Shown here piece after piece: positions 36,309 through 45,140 of a stretch of DNA of 64,000 nucleotides; within the stretch, counting starts at the first letter, position 1, and the number at the start of each line of letters is the position of its first letter. The translations under genes were made by a program, and so were the position numbers. A model generated the notes under the pieces. That model was given only the letters and a program-made list of their open reading frames with translations. It was not told the origin of the DNA and did no database searches. The stretch comes from Nostocales cyanobacterium HT-58-2 (GTDB taxonomy: Bacteria > Cyanobacteriota > Cyanobacteriia > Cyanobacteriales > Nostocaceae): positions 6,885,501 through 6,949,500 of the forward strand of contig CP019636.1 in NCBI GenBank assembly GCA_002163975.1, given 5' to 3'.

Positions 36309-36339
36309 GCGATCGCACTTTATGGCGATCGCTTTTTTT
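36309..36339 (+). terminator. Terminator formed by two HIP1 octamers
   Basis: GCGATCGC at 36309-36316 and again at 36325-36332, separated by ACTTTATG and followed by seven T. Because the octamer is self-complementary, the two copies pair into a hairpin with an 8-bp stem and a U-tract, about 34 bp after the pentapeptide-repeat gene. Confidence 0.8.
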
Positions 36340-36468
36340 AACCTAGATACACCGAACTCAGGAAGAGGGCAGCTCATTTAGGGAATAGGAGTATATGGGT
36401 GTAGGGGAAGAAAAATGAATCAACGTTAACTCTTTGCTGCCTGACACCCCTAGTTTTTGACGAGGCTT

Positions 36469-37371
36469 TCATGAACTCAGCAGAGGCAAAAATTTTCTAA
36501 TTAGACCAACAGTCACTGCAGGAAGTTCCAATTGGGGTGTTAATCCCACATCATCTATCAACTGAAAAACACGGATAGCTTGCGGATTTAATTCAGCCAG
36601 ACGACGACCAATTTCTGGACCTGTGAGTTGAGACTTTTGACCCCAGATAATTGCAGTAGGAGTTGTCAGTTGTTGAATGTATAGGGATAAATCAAAGGAT
36701 AAGTCGCCACGTACAAAAGATAGTGCTGCATATTCCGCATTGGGCTGTTGTGCTGACTCCAGGTAAGCATTGACAATTTCCTCATACACTCGACTAGGTT
36801 GGGCGAATTGTCTTTGCTCTAAAAAGTTGCGAATACCCTCTTTGCTGGCGATCGCTGTATAGTACAGCAATCGGTCGAGAAAGGGAATGTTGAGTATCTG
36901 GGCAAAGATGTTGTTTAAGGCATTGTCGCCGAAATCGGCAAGTCCAGCAGGTGCAGAGAGAATCAGGGATCTAAATAATTCAGGATGGGCGATCGCCACT
37001 CTGATTGTGAATGCTGCTGTGAGGGAAGACGCAATGACAGTGACTGGCTGATTATTGCATGTTTGTTGCAAAAACTCCCGAATCGTTGTCAGGTAGTCAT
37101 CGATTTTGTAATTTTGTGTCGGATGCTCAGATCTTCCCCAACCTATCAAATCCGGTGCGATAACGCGATACTCAGCCGCAAATGCTGGATAAACCTTTGA
37201 CCACTCATACGCGGAAGAGCCGCCACCAAAACCATGTAGAAACACTAAAGTTTCCTTATCTGTGCTGACAGTAGTGTTGTCTTGCCAAGGCGAACTTGTA
37301 TTAGTGTAGTAAGCAATCCTACCCAAAGAAGTAATAACGGAGCGTTGCTCAAATCCTGGTGGCTGAAACAT
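36469..37371 (-). CDS. Alpha/beta hydrolase fold protein
   Basis: A 300-residue alpha/beta-hydrolase. The oxyanion block FLHGFGGGSSAYEW (~residue 44), the DLIGWGRSEHP segment and a nucleophile-elbow region VIASSLTAAFTIRVA are recognisable. The elbow is S-S-L-T rather than the usual G-x-S-x-G, and near the C-terminus the family's catalytic His position reads Leu (DDVGLTPQLELP instead of the common G-H-x-P-Q). It may therefore be catalytically altered or use another residue. The substrate is unknown. The gene is alone on the minus strand, convergent with the pentapeptide-repeat gene. Confidence 0.82.
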   Translation of the reverse strand: MFQPPGFEQRSVITSLGRIAYYTNTSSPWQDNTTVSTDKETLVFLHGFGGGSSAYEWSKVYPAFAAEYRVIAPDLIGWGRSEHPTQNYKIDDYLTTIREFLQQTCNNQPVTVIASSLTAAFTIRVAIAHPELFRSLILSAPAGLADFGDNALNNIFAQILNIPFLDRLLYYTAIASKEGIRNFLEQRQFAQPSRVYEEIVNAYLESAQQPNAEYAALSFVRGDLSFDLSLYIQQLTTPTAIIWGQKSQLTGPEIGRRLAELNPQAIRVFQLIDDVGLTPQLELPAVTVGLIRKFLPLLSS

Positions 37372-37885
37372 AGGTATTGGCTAATTAATTATTATTTATT
37401 ACATTTCTTTCTCTACACCCTGTACTTTCCCCGCTCTTGTATCTGTTCATCTTCTAGTTTCCCACTCTCCTCCAAAACTGCACCTATCTCTTGAGATAGA
37501 TGAAGAAATTTGAACACTACCTATCTCTGCCTTTTTTTAATTAGACATAAAACTCTTACTTGTACTGTCAATACTGAGTATTCTTTTTTTTGCTTTTAAC
37601 GTCTTTTTGACTTATGACTATGATTATATCAAGCCATATACTGGTACTATCTATAACTTATAAATGAACCTACCCAGTAATTTTGTGTGATAGTCTATCA
37701 GAAAGATTACTGGTACGAGTAAACGTCCAGAAAAGTGTAAACACCCATTGAATATATTAATTAAGTAAACCTAGGTGTGCTTTATATTGCTAGCCGATGA
37801 ACTAGCTTTTGTACCTAGAATCCTAGGGCAACTTATCAAAATCAATAAATTTTCATGTAGTTATTAATTAACTGTTCTCTAGATA
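37372..37885. other. Divergent intergenic region, AT-rich
   Basis: About 510 bp between the divergent hydrolase and hypothetical genes. It is AT-rich with short runs of T; no gene, RNA or repeat family is recognised. Confidence 0.5.
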
Positions 37886-38488
37886 ATGATAAAGCGGGGT
37901 GTCGTGGTAAAGCAGGCTAGTCTTCAATCGCAGACCAGGTCAACCGTTGAAGACCATAAATTCTCTCTTAACGAATTTGATTCTAAAAATCAAAAAGAAG
38001 ATTTAGCTTCGCAAGAGCAAATAGAAAAAACTATTGACAGCGAAGTCGTATCAATACCTACGTGCATCTATTTAACTTTGGAAGATCTGAAATGTTTTGA
38101 AGCAGTGGAGCGGCAGTATGAGCAGTGGGGTGTTACTTTTGCTAATTGTATAGCAATACAGCCCTCAAATCCAGCATTTCCGACCCACTCTGGCGTAATG
38201 GTGTTAATGGGAGCGCCGAAGAACGGATATTTGGAAGCAACTTTCTTGCGACCTGTTCATTTTGTGAGTGCCTTTGTTACGAGTTCACAGCGGCTTGTCC
38301 TTTCAGCATATGATCGCGATCGCCAACTGCTGACCCAAACGGTACTACCGGGGGCAAATCTTGCCAATTCTGACTCTACAGTGCCGCCTAACACTTTATT
38401 ATCCGTGTCCGCGAACAACATTCATTGCGTAACCTTTTGTGCTTTCGATGCTCATTTCACCATTGATGGCTTAAATTTCTGCTGTTAA
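37886..38488 (+). CDS. Hypothetical protein, possible beta-sandwich domain
   Basis: I do not recognise this 200-residue protein. Residues 1-~52 are polar and probably disordered (Lys/Gln/Glu-rich). The rest alternates short hydrophobic strands (IYLTLEDLKCF, GVMVLMGAPK, GYLEATFLRPVHFVSAFV, RLVLSAYD) as in a beta-sandwich domain, with Cys residues near the end (FCAFDAHFTIDGLNFCC). There is no signal peptide. It stands alone between a divergent hydrolase and a convergent glycosyltransferase. Confidence 0.55.
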   Translation: MIKRGVVVKQASLQSQTRSTVEDHKFSLNEFDSKNQKEDLASQEQIEKTIDSEVVSIPTCIYLTLEDLKCFEAVERQYEQWGVTFANCIAIQPSNPAFPTHSGVMVLMGAPKNGYLEATFLRPVHFVSAFVTSSQRLVLSAYDRDRQLLTQTVLPGANLANSDSTVPPNTLLSVSANNIHCVTFCAFDAHFTIDGLNFCC

Positions 38489-38545
38489 GTTAGTACTGGA
38501 TTGCACAAGTTCATAGCGAATAAAGTAAGCGGACAGAATTTTTTG

Positions 38546-38655
38546 TAGTGGCGCGACACGACTAAAATGATGCGATAGAAAAAGCTTGTAATAGTGCTTG
38601 AGCACAGAAGTTGACTACAAGTCTAATGCACAAATTTAGCTGTGTCACGCCAGTA
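38546..38655. repeat. MITE-like repeat with TAGTGGCG termini
   Basis: A 110-bp element with terminal inverted repeats of about 21 bp, 17 matching: left TAGTGGCGCGACACGACT (38546) and right, on the other strand, TACTGGCGTGACACAGCT (38655). Single copies of this terminus appear at 11879-11898, near 49000 and near 53377, suggesting solo ends or decayed copies. Confidence 0.65.
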
Positions 38656-38811
38656 GGATGCGGTCTTCCTTAGCGTAATGCATCAAATGCATCAAAAGGA
38701 TGGCATGAGTTACGCTTCGCGCTTCCCATCGTCGCTACATTTCTTCACATCGAGTTGACTTGAAAAAGCACCAGGAGCAGGGAGTATGTGATGAGATTCA
38801 ATAGGAAAAGA

Positions 38812-38834
38812 ATTCCCAGGTTCAGCCTGGGAAT
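38812..38834 (-). terminator. Hairpin terminator of the glycosyltransferase gene
   Basis: ATTCCCAGG (38812-38820), loop TTCAG, then CCTGGGAAT (38826-38834). On the minus strand it is followed by TCTTTTCCT. It lies ~85 bp past the stop of the minus-strand WecG-type gene. Confidence 0.6.
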
Positions 38835-38919
38835 CTCAAATCCAAAAACAAAAGTTTTTCGTAACTAGCTGAGTTGCCAACTACAAGTCAACGACTTACG
38901 AGCAAGAAGAAACAGTCAT

Positions 38920-39690
38920 TCACAAATTCGACGCTATACCTACCCCAGAGACGCGAAACAGCCGATAAACTAGGGCTTTCAAAGCAAATTCAGGCAAAGC
39001 TAACATCCGTCGCCAGCGCCAAGGTTCTTGATAGAGTCGATACAGCCATTCCAAATTATTATCTCCCAGCCAAGCAGGAGCGCGACTTTTCGTACCTGAC
39101 CAAATATCAAAACTGCCTCCAACACCAATCCATATTGCTTGAGGACACAAATGGCGATTGTTAGCAATCCACAACTCTTGACGTGGAACTCCCAAGCCAA
39201 CAAAAATGACTTGTGGCTGTAATTGAGCAAGAGTTTGTCGCAATTGTTCTTCCTCTTGTGGTGAATGAAAGCCGGAATGAACGCCTGCTACGACCAAATT
39301 TGGAGTTTGAGAACGCCAAAATTCTGATGCTTTTGCGGCTACTCCAGGCGCACCTCCGTAAAAGAAGACTTTTGCGTCAATCCCTGGTTGTCCCAGTTCT
39401 TGCAACAGTGTCTCTGCTAGTTCAATTCCAGGAGTTCTTTGCACTGTTTGCCACAACAACCATCGCAGATACAAAACGACCCCTGCTCCATCTGGAACCA
39501 CTAACTCAGCATTCTGTATGACCTTAGCTAGGGAGGAATTCCGCTCTGCCTGCATAGTCATTTCTGCATTGAGTGTTACCACGTGAGTTCCTAACCTCTG
39601 TTGCAAGCGTTCTAGCAACCAGCCTGGATAGTTAGTCATCACATGAACTGGTAGCCCTAATACTGAAAACTTTCTAGGCAGTTTAGACAT
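38920..39690 (-). CDS. WecG/TagA/CpsF-family glycosyltransferase
   Basis: A 256-residue glycosyltransferase of the family that transfers N-acetylmannosamine(-uronic acid) or similar sugars to lipid-linked intermediates of surface polysaccharides. Signatures: TLNAEMTMQAE, LVVPDGAGVVLYLRW, VFFYGGAPGVAAKA, VFVGLGVPRQELWI and IGVGGSFDIWSG, in the expected order. Length is normal for the family. There are no neighbouring polysaccharide genes in this window, so the acceptor is unknown. Confidence 0.93.
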   Translation of the reverse strand: MSKLPRKFSVLGLPVHVMTNYPGWLLERLQQRLGTHVVTLNAEMTMQAERNSSLAKVIQNAELVVPDGAGVVLYLRWLLWQTVQRTPGIELAETLLQELGQPGIDAKVFFYGGAPGVAAKASEFWRSQTPNLVVAGVHSGFHSPQEEEQLRQTLAQLQPQVIFVGLGVPRQELWIANNRHLCPQAIWIGVGGSFDIWSGTKSRAPAWLGDNNLEWLYRLYQEPWRWRRMLALPEFALKALVYRLFRVSGVGIASNL

Positions 39691-40286
39691 AGCCTATTCT
39701 TAATGAGCCTCACGCCAACTATATAGATAGAACCATAGCTTATCAAATTGTTTCTATGAAGTTTTTAGGGGAATTTTACAAATTCATCACATACTCCTGC
39801 ACTAAATATGAAGGCTAGGGCATAGACTCATCGCTCAACAGACTCCCTATTAGTAAAATCATGCTATGCTGCTCCAATGCCAAGACAACACACTTCCCCG
39901 ACAAGCCACAAATTTGGGCATGGCTTGTGCTATTTATTTAAGTGTTAGTTTACTTACTATATTAATCTGAATGCATAATAAAACTTATCTGTATCAGGAA
40001 CTGTTGGGCAGAATAAGTATCTCTCATTTTTATTTTTACTATTGATGAAGCTTGTGTTTGCCAGGAAAGTCAGGAACGCCAGGATCTATTAACCTGGTGC
40101 ATGAGCAGTAGGGGTTTTGAGAACTAATATTTCGTAGAATGCTTGCGTCAGAAGGACAGCGCCTTTGTGTGCTAGTCTATCTCAAAAAGATCTCTATTCT
40201 TTTAGAGGTATTTTTAGACTGCATCTTTCAAGACTTTTTAGTAAACTCAATTTTACAGCTTTTGAGTATAAGGGCGGTAATCGACC
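39691..40286. other. Divergent intergenic region
   Basis: About 600 bp between the divergent glycosyltransferase and response-regulator genes. A hairpin ACAAGCCA (39901-39908) / TGGCTTGT (39921-39928) is followed on the plus strand by a T-rich stretch and may mark the end of a short unannotated transcript. No coding sequence is recognised. Confidence 0.45.
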
Positions 40287-41012
40287 ATGACTAAAATTCG
40301 TGTTGCTTTAATTGAAGATCATGACCTTACCCGTGTAGGTATTCGGACAGCACTCCTGCAAAAGGACGAAATTGAAGTTGTCGGAGAAGCAACCAATGCT
40401 GTAGAAGGTCTAAAAATGTTAAAAACGCTACAACCTGATGTTGCAATTGTAGATATTGGTTTACCTGATAAGGATGGAATTGAGCTAACACGGGAGGTAA
40501 AATCTACAGCTAATGGGGAAGAGTTAGCAACCAGGGTATTGATTTTGACGTTGCGGGATAATAAGGAGGCAGTGCTAGCAGCTTTTGCTGCAGGGGCTGA
40601 CTCTTACTGTATGAAAGATATTAGGTTTGACAATCTGGTTGAAGCTGTGCGAGTGACTTATAACGGTAATGCTTGGATCGATCCGGCGATCGCCCGAATT
40701 GTGTTACAACAAGCGCAACAAAATCCATTAAAGCTGGAAGTCACACAATTGGACAATAAGTCTGTTGATAGTGCTTTAGTGTCTGCTGAAAGCCAGCAAG
40801 ATGACATAATAGACCCTTACACATTAACAGAAAGAGAATTAGAAGTTTTGCAATTGATTGTAGAAGGTTGTAGCAATGCAGTCATTGCAGAAAGGCTGTA
40901 CATTACTGTTGGAACAGTAAAAACACACGTCCGGAACATTTTGAACAAGCTGTGTGCTGATGATCGCACACAAGCAGCAGTCCGCGCTTTGCGTTCTGGG
41001 CTTGTGGGATAA
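40287..41012 (+). CDS. NarL/FixJ-type response regulator
   Basis: A 241-residue two-domain regulator. The receiver domain (1-~125) has the acidic pair and phospho-acceptor Asp56 (VAIVDIGLPDKDG), with Thr/Lys switch residues in RVLILTL and CMKDIR. The C-terminal LuxR-type helix-turn-helix (~178-240) is TLTERELEVLQLIVEG then ITVGTVKTHVRNILNKL. The histidine kinase is not adjacent. It lies 186 bp upstream of the RsbU-like gene on the same strand, so it may share that signalling circuit. Confidence 0.93.
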   Translation: MTKIRVALIEDHDLTRVGIRTALLQKDEIEVVGEATNAVEGLKMLKTLQPDVAIVDIGLPDKDGIELTREVKSTANGEELATRVLILTLRDNKEAVLAAFAAGADSYCMKDIRFDNLVEAVRVTYNGNAWIDPAIARIVLQQAQQNPLKLEVTQLDNKSVDSALVSAESQQDDIIDPYTLTERELEVLQLIVEGCSNAVIAERLYITVGTVKTHVRNILNKLCADDRTQAAVRALRSGLVG

Positions 41013-41197
41013 AATTTGTGGAAGTGAAGCAACTTTTGAGGAGACTAGATCAGAATTTACATACTGATTTTGAGAGACTATGTGTTTAAGGCGGATAGAT
41101 TCTATTGACTTTTGTTGTCTTAAGTGCTTATTAAATATCAGGTGGGAACGACAAAACACTATCTCGCCATCCAAGTTTTTGGGACGTCAAGTCAAAT

Positions 41198-42871
41198 ATG
41201 ACTGAGATAGAGGTAGGTAAACTCAAGCTCATGGTGGTAGATGATGAGCCTGACAATCTAGACTTACTCTACCGTACTTTTAGGAGAGATTTTCAAGTAT
41301 ACAAAGCAACTAATGCCTGCACAGCTCTCAATATCTTGGATAAAGAAGGTGAGATGGCTGTGATTATCTCTGATCAAAGAATGCCAGAGATGAACGGAAC
41401 AGAATTTCTTGGTCGAACTGTGGAGCGCTTTCCTGATACGATTCGGATTTTGCTGACTGGGTTTACCGATGTCGAAGATTTGGTAGAGGCAATAAACTCT
41501 GGTCAGGTGTTCAAGTACATCACTAAACCCTGGAAACCAGACCAACTCAAGACAGTTGTTGAGCAAGCAGCGGAAACTTATCGAGTCGTCAAAAAACGCA
41601 CAGTAGAATTAAGTCGCGCTTTGAGACGAGAATCTTTGTTCAATGAAGTCACAACAGCTATTCGAGAGTCATTAGATTACCGTAGTATGCTACAAAAGAT
41701 TGTAGCAACAATAGGACAAACTTTTGCAGCTAGTCGTTGCGTACTTAGACCAGTGGAGGGCGATCGCCTAACATTAGACGAGTTCTGCTATCAAGATCCA
41801 AAATTGGGAGCATTAAGTTATGATTTCAACCCCAATCCTTTGATTGAGAAGGTTCTGGAAACTCGTCAGTATCAACTTGTTCAATGTACAGAAGATGAGA
41901 AATCCGCTCAGCAATTGGTTGTCCCACTGATATGCCAGCAAAGCATACTCGCTGTTCTTGCCCTTAACCAGTATTACCAAGCTCGTTCTTGGCAGGAAGA
42001 AGATATCCTGCTGATTGCAGGTGTTGCTGAACAAGCAGCCTTAGCCCTTTCTCAGGCAAAACTCTATCAACGCCTTCAACAGAAACAAGAGCAAATCCGT
42101 GCCGAGTTGCAGGTTGCTCGCCAAATTCAAAATAACCTCCTGCGCCAAAGTATGCCTGACATTAAGGGTGTGAAGGTGCAAGCTTGCTGCTATCCTGCTC
42201 GTGAAGTGGGAGGGGATTTTTTTGAAGTGTTTGCTCACCCTAAAGGAGACTTGTGGTTAGCAGTGGGAGATGTTTCCGGTAAGGGTGTTCCAGCTGCTTT
42301 GTTCATGGCTAGCGCCATTTCGGTCTTGCGTCGAGAGTTGTCTCAACAATCACCAGCCATGCCGAATGTGGTCATGCACAATCTTAACCATACTCTCAGT
42401 GATGATTTGATCAGCAACAATTGCTTTATTACTCTCGTCTTAGCCCGTTATACTCCTACTACCAGGGAATTAGTCTATGCTAATGCAGGACACATATATC
42501 CCCTCCTTTGGTCTCGCCAAACCAATATGGCACCCACCCCCAAGTATTTGAAGGTACGTAGTGTTCCCTTGGGTATCTTGCCTGTATGGGAAGCGAAATC
42601 TGGTCAGTTAACTCTTGCTCCAGGAGATATTCTGCTGCTAGCCAGTGATGGTATTACTGAAGCACAAGTTTCTCAAAATACAGATTTATCTGTACAATCC
42701 GTGAGTAGAGAGCCACTGATTAGCCGTTCTATGCTGAATCAAGAAGGTCTTTGGCAACTTCTTAAGAGTGAAGCCCAACCACTTCATCTTGACCATTTAC
42801 TATCGCGCATTCAGGCAGATAACGTAGTTCAAGAAGATGACCAAACTATACTTTCGCTGGAGGTTTTATAA
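41198..42871 (+). CDS. Response regulator with GAF and RsbU-type PP2C phosphatase domains
   Basis: A 557-residue signal transducer. Receiver domain (~10-130) with Asp59 (IISDQRMPEMNGTEF); GAF domain (~165-285); short coiled-coil linker (QQKQEQIRAELQVARQIQNN); SpoIIE/PP2C-like phosphatase (~320-555) with REVGGDFFEVF, GDVSGKGVPAALFMA, NAGHIYPLLW and LASDGITEA, which hold the metal-binding Asp residues. Such proteins dephosphorylate an anti-sigma-factor antagonist in partner-switching pathways. The next gene, an RsbW-like kinase, starts right after its stop. No anti-anti-sigma (STAS) protein is in this window. Confidence 0.92.
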   Translation: MTEIEVGKLKLMVVDDEPDNLDLLYRTFRRDFQVYKATNACTALNILDKEGEMAVIISDQRMPEMNGTEFLGRTVERFPDTIRILLTGFTDVEDLVEAINSGQVFKYITKPWKPDQLKTVVEQAAETYRVVKKRTVELSRALRRESLFNEVTTAIRESLDYRSMLQKIVATIGQTFAASRCVLRPVEGDRLTLDEFCYQDPKLGALSYDFNPNPLIEKVLETRQYQLVQCTEDEKSAQQLVVPLICQQSILAVLALNQYYQARSWQEEDILLIAGVAEQAALALSQAKLYQRLQQKQEQIRAELQVARQIQNNLLRQSMPDIKGVKVQACCYPAREVGGDFFEVFAHPKGDLWLAVGDVSGKGVPAALFMASAISVLRRELSQQSPAMPNVVMHNLNHTLSDDLISNNCFITLVLARYTPTTRELVYANAGHIYPLLWSRQTNMAPTPKYLKVRSVPLGILPVWEAKSGQLTLAPGDILLLASDGITEAQVSQNTDLSVQSVSREPLISRSMLNQEGLWQLLKSEAQPLHLDHLLSRIQADNVVQEDDQTILSLEVL

Positions 42872-43306
42872 GTGATGAAAAGCGAGCTTCATGTACCAAG
42901 CGACTTGAAGTTTTTAACCATCGTAGAAAACTGGCTGTTAGGTTGCTTGGAAGTCCAGTTCAAACATTCAGTTGATTGGTCAAAGCAATCTAGCCGTTTG
43001 CGGTTGGCTTTAGTGGAAGCCTACTCTAATGTAGTGCGTCACGCGCATAAGGACCAGCCCTATTTGCCAGTACTCATTCGTTTGGAATTAAAAGACCGAG
43101 ATATTGCTTTGGAAGTTTGGGACCACGGCACAGGTTTTGATTTATCTAACTATTTGCCTCCAAGCCCGACAGATAGACAAGAAGGTGGCTATGGTTGGTT
43201 GATTATACAACGACTTATGGACAAGGTAGAGTACCAGTTACAAGTCGATGGTGGTAACTGTCTGAAGTTAGAAGTCACTTTGCCAGAAGTTGCCCAAACA
43301 GCATAA
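42872..43306 (+). CDS. RsbW-like anti-sigma regulatory histidine-kinase-fold ATPase
   Basis: A 144-residue GHKL-fold protein, only the ATPase domain, as in RsbW/SpoIIAB serine kinases. N-box EAYSNVVRHAHK (~50), G1 box VWDHGTGFDLS and G2 box GGYGWLIIQRLMD are visible. The frame begins with GTG directly after the upstream stop; the ATG at 42875 is the next codon and equally plausible. Co-translation with the PP2C phosphatase gene indicates a partner-switching unit controlling a sigma factor or another target. Confidence 0.9.
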   Translation: MMKSELHVPSDLKFLTIVENWLLGCLEVQFKHSVDWSKQSSRLRLALVEAYSNVVRHAHKDQPYLPVLIRLELKDRDIALEVWDHGTGFDLSNYLPPSPTDRQEGGYGWLIIQRLMDKVEYQLQVDGGNCLKLEVTLPEVAQTA

Positions 43307-43922
43307 TTCATAACGACTATAACGACTCCAGCTCGAGTATAAAAGAAGATCTGACCGACCACCCAAAAGTTAGTGCTCAAGATGTTTAATACTTGCAGGA
43401 GTCATAGGTAATCTAGAGTTCAGATACTTCTGGTGAAGTCTCACAACTCTCCTGAGCGGTGTTTGCATTTGGTGTTTATCTTGACTATATTAAAATTCTC
43501 CAGGTTTCTTTTCCAGCTTCAACGTGGAAGATTTTTGACAAAACAGTTGACTAAGATTCTAGTCAATAGTCAACTGTCTTTTGGTATCTTACCTGCCACT
43601 AATAAGGATAGATTTTTGCCAAAAGATTTATAAAAACAGTTAAATAAAAAGTTAGTCATTTTTCTATCTGAAGTTAGTAGATTGTTTCTCCTCAATCAAC
43701 GTTTTAAGAAATTTTAAGATAATTAATAACTTTTGCTACGTTTATTTGATTTATAGCTTTTCTTTATCAGATATTGAAAGATGAAGATACCTTTGCAAAA
43801 TTAAAGATTGCAAAATTAAAGAACTTAGACCTCAAAACTCAAAATTCTGTACAACTGGGAAATATTTAAATTCTGAGTTCTAAACTGTAATTTCTTTTTA
43901 GAAAATACTTATAACCAAAGTT
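43307..43922. other. AT-rich intergenic region
   Basis: About 615 bp with poly-A/T stretches and imperfect direct repeats of AAAATTAAAGA near 43797-43825. A 66-codon frame at 43433-43633 has no family resemblance and is not called. Confidence 0.45.
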
Positions 43923-44384
43923 ATGACTCCACCGATGGAAGCCCCACTTTGTTTGTCACCACGCTATCGCCTTGATGATGAATTACCTTGGCTTGAAGGA
44001 ATCGACCCCAGTCGGCATTACTGGGTTGCGGTGAATGGAGACAAAGATCTCATAGTAGCGATCGCTGGGTTAACAGTATCCTCCATGGGTGAGTTGAAGC
44101 AGATTATCCGCGAATTTCGCTCGCTACAACCTGGAGAACACATGACTTTGGCTCGAGTTGCCAGTGTCAGCACAATTCACTGTGTCAGCCAAAACTGTTA
44201 TGCGATCGCAGCACAGATCAATGAAGCTCTCGTCTGGCATCTGTTTGACCAAGAAACTTTAGAGAGTTTGTTAAAGACAGCACACCCAGACTGGCAATGT
44301 GCTCCTAAAGATATCGAGCTAGGGCGAAAACTGCTCATACGCTCCTTCCAACAAGCAGAAGTCACTAAAAGTTATAAAAGTTAA
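43923..44384 (+). CDS. Hypothetical cyanobacterial protein
   Basis: I do not recognise this 153-residue protein. It is soluble, with a pattern of alternating strands and helices: DPSRHYWVAVNGDKDLIVAI, SSMGELKQIIREFRSLQPGE and EALVWHLFDQETLESLLKTA, ending in a polar tail (QQAEVTKSYKS). Two Cys (about 85 and 91, HCVSQNC) could pair or bind metal, but this is speculative. It is convergent with the CTDH gene. The ATG follows a long AT-rich leader with no clear ribosome binding site. Confidence 0.6.
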   Translation: MTPPMEAPLCLSPRYRLDDELPWLEGIDPSRHYWVAVNGDKDLIVAIAGLTVSSMGELKQIIREFRSLQPGEHMTLARVASVSTIHCVSQNCYAIAAQINEALVWHLFDQETLESLLKTAHPDWQCAPKDIELGRKLLIRSFQQAEVTKSYKS

Positions 44385-44468
44385 AGAAGACGCAAAGAGG
44401 TTGTGATGCGCTGTTTCATGACATAAAGAAAAGTAGAAGGCGGTCATAACCTCTGCGTCTCATTCTCT

Positions 44469-44891
44469 TCATCGCCGCAAATTAAGTAACTCCTGCGCAG
44501 AGGCTAAAAGTTTTATTTTCGTGTAAAGAATTTCTTTTTGTTGGTTGAGGATAAATGTCCACAAGACGTTGACACCGCACCAAGAAGTTTGAGCTTTGCC
44601 TGTTACCTGGAATTGGATTTGTTCTTCATCCAACGTCTCGCTAACACCCTCCCGGGGGAATGCTTTCACGTCTTGAGCCTCTTGTTGCAGATAATGCGTA
44701 ATTGCATCTCGCCCAACAAAACCAGATTCAAATGGAGGATGCATCACTCCATCTTCTGCAAACAAAGCTGCAGTTTTCTCAAATGTTCCTGCATTCAAAG
44801 TTTCAAAGTAACGCAGTATAGTTGGTTCTGTCACTCCCGAAATTTGGAACTTTTCACCTACCGTTGTGGGTGTAAATTCAGCAGCTGTCAT
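44469..44891 (-). CDS. CTDH, OCP C-terminal domain homologue (carotenoid carrier)
   Basis: A 140-residue NTF2-fold protein homologous to the C-terminal domain of the orange carotenoid protein. CTDHs bind ketocarotenoid as dimers and can hand it to helical carotenoid proteins. Tyr28 (ILRYFETLN) and Trp111 (VLWTF) match the OCP residues that hydrogen-bond the keto group. Cys105 (TSWCGVNVLW) sits where characterised CTDHs carry the Cys that makes a redox-sensitive dimer. No membrane segment. It lies 249 bp downstream of an HCP4-like gene on the same strand, an arrangement known in other Nostocales. Confidence 0.92.
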   Translation of the reverse strand: MTAAEFTPTTVGEKFQISGVTEPTILRYFETLNAGTFEKTAALFAEDGVMHPPFESGFVGRDAITHYLQQEAQDVKAFPREGVSETLDEEQIQFQVTGKAQTSWCGVNVLWTFILNQQKEILYTKIKLLASAQELLNLRR

Positions 44892-45140
44892 AGATTCACC
44901 TGTATCACGCTAGCTCACAATCAATTTGAATACAAAAGCAAGCGCCCTCGAAAGCTGCTTTTGAGGTATATTTCCCAAACAGGCACAAATCATCCTGATG
45001 ATGGAGATAACAGGAGTGAAGGAAAGAGGCTGCGGGGAAGTTGCTCCTCTGCTCCCTACTTGCTTAAAAAAGTTCCCAGACAGAACAGCCTAGGAACAAA
45101 AAAGGGAATGTGGAAGGTTGGAAGTATCTGACAGATATCT

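Noticed and set aside
43433..43633. 66-codon open frame
   Set aside because: No Shine-Dalgarno sequence, not protein-like beyond a hydrophobic patch; treated as intergenic.
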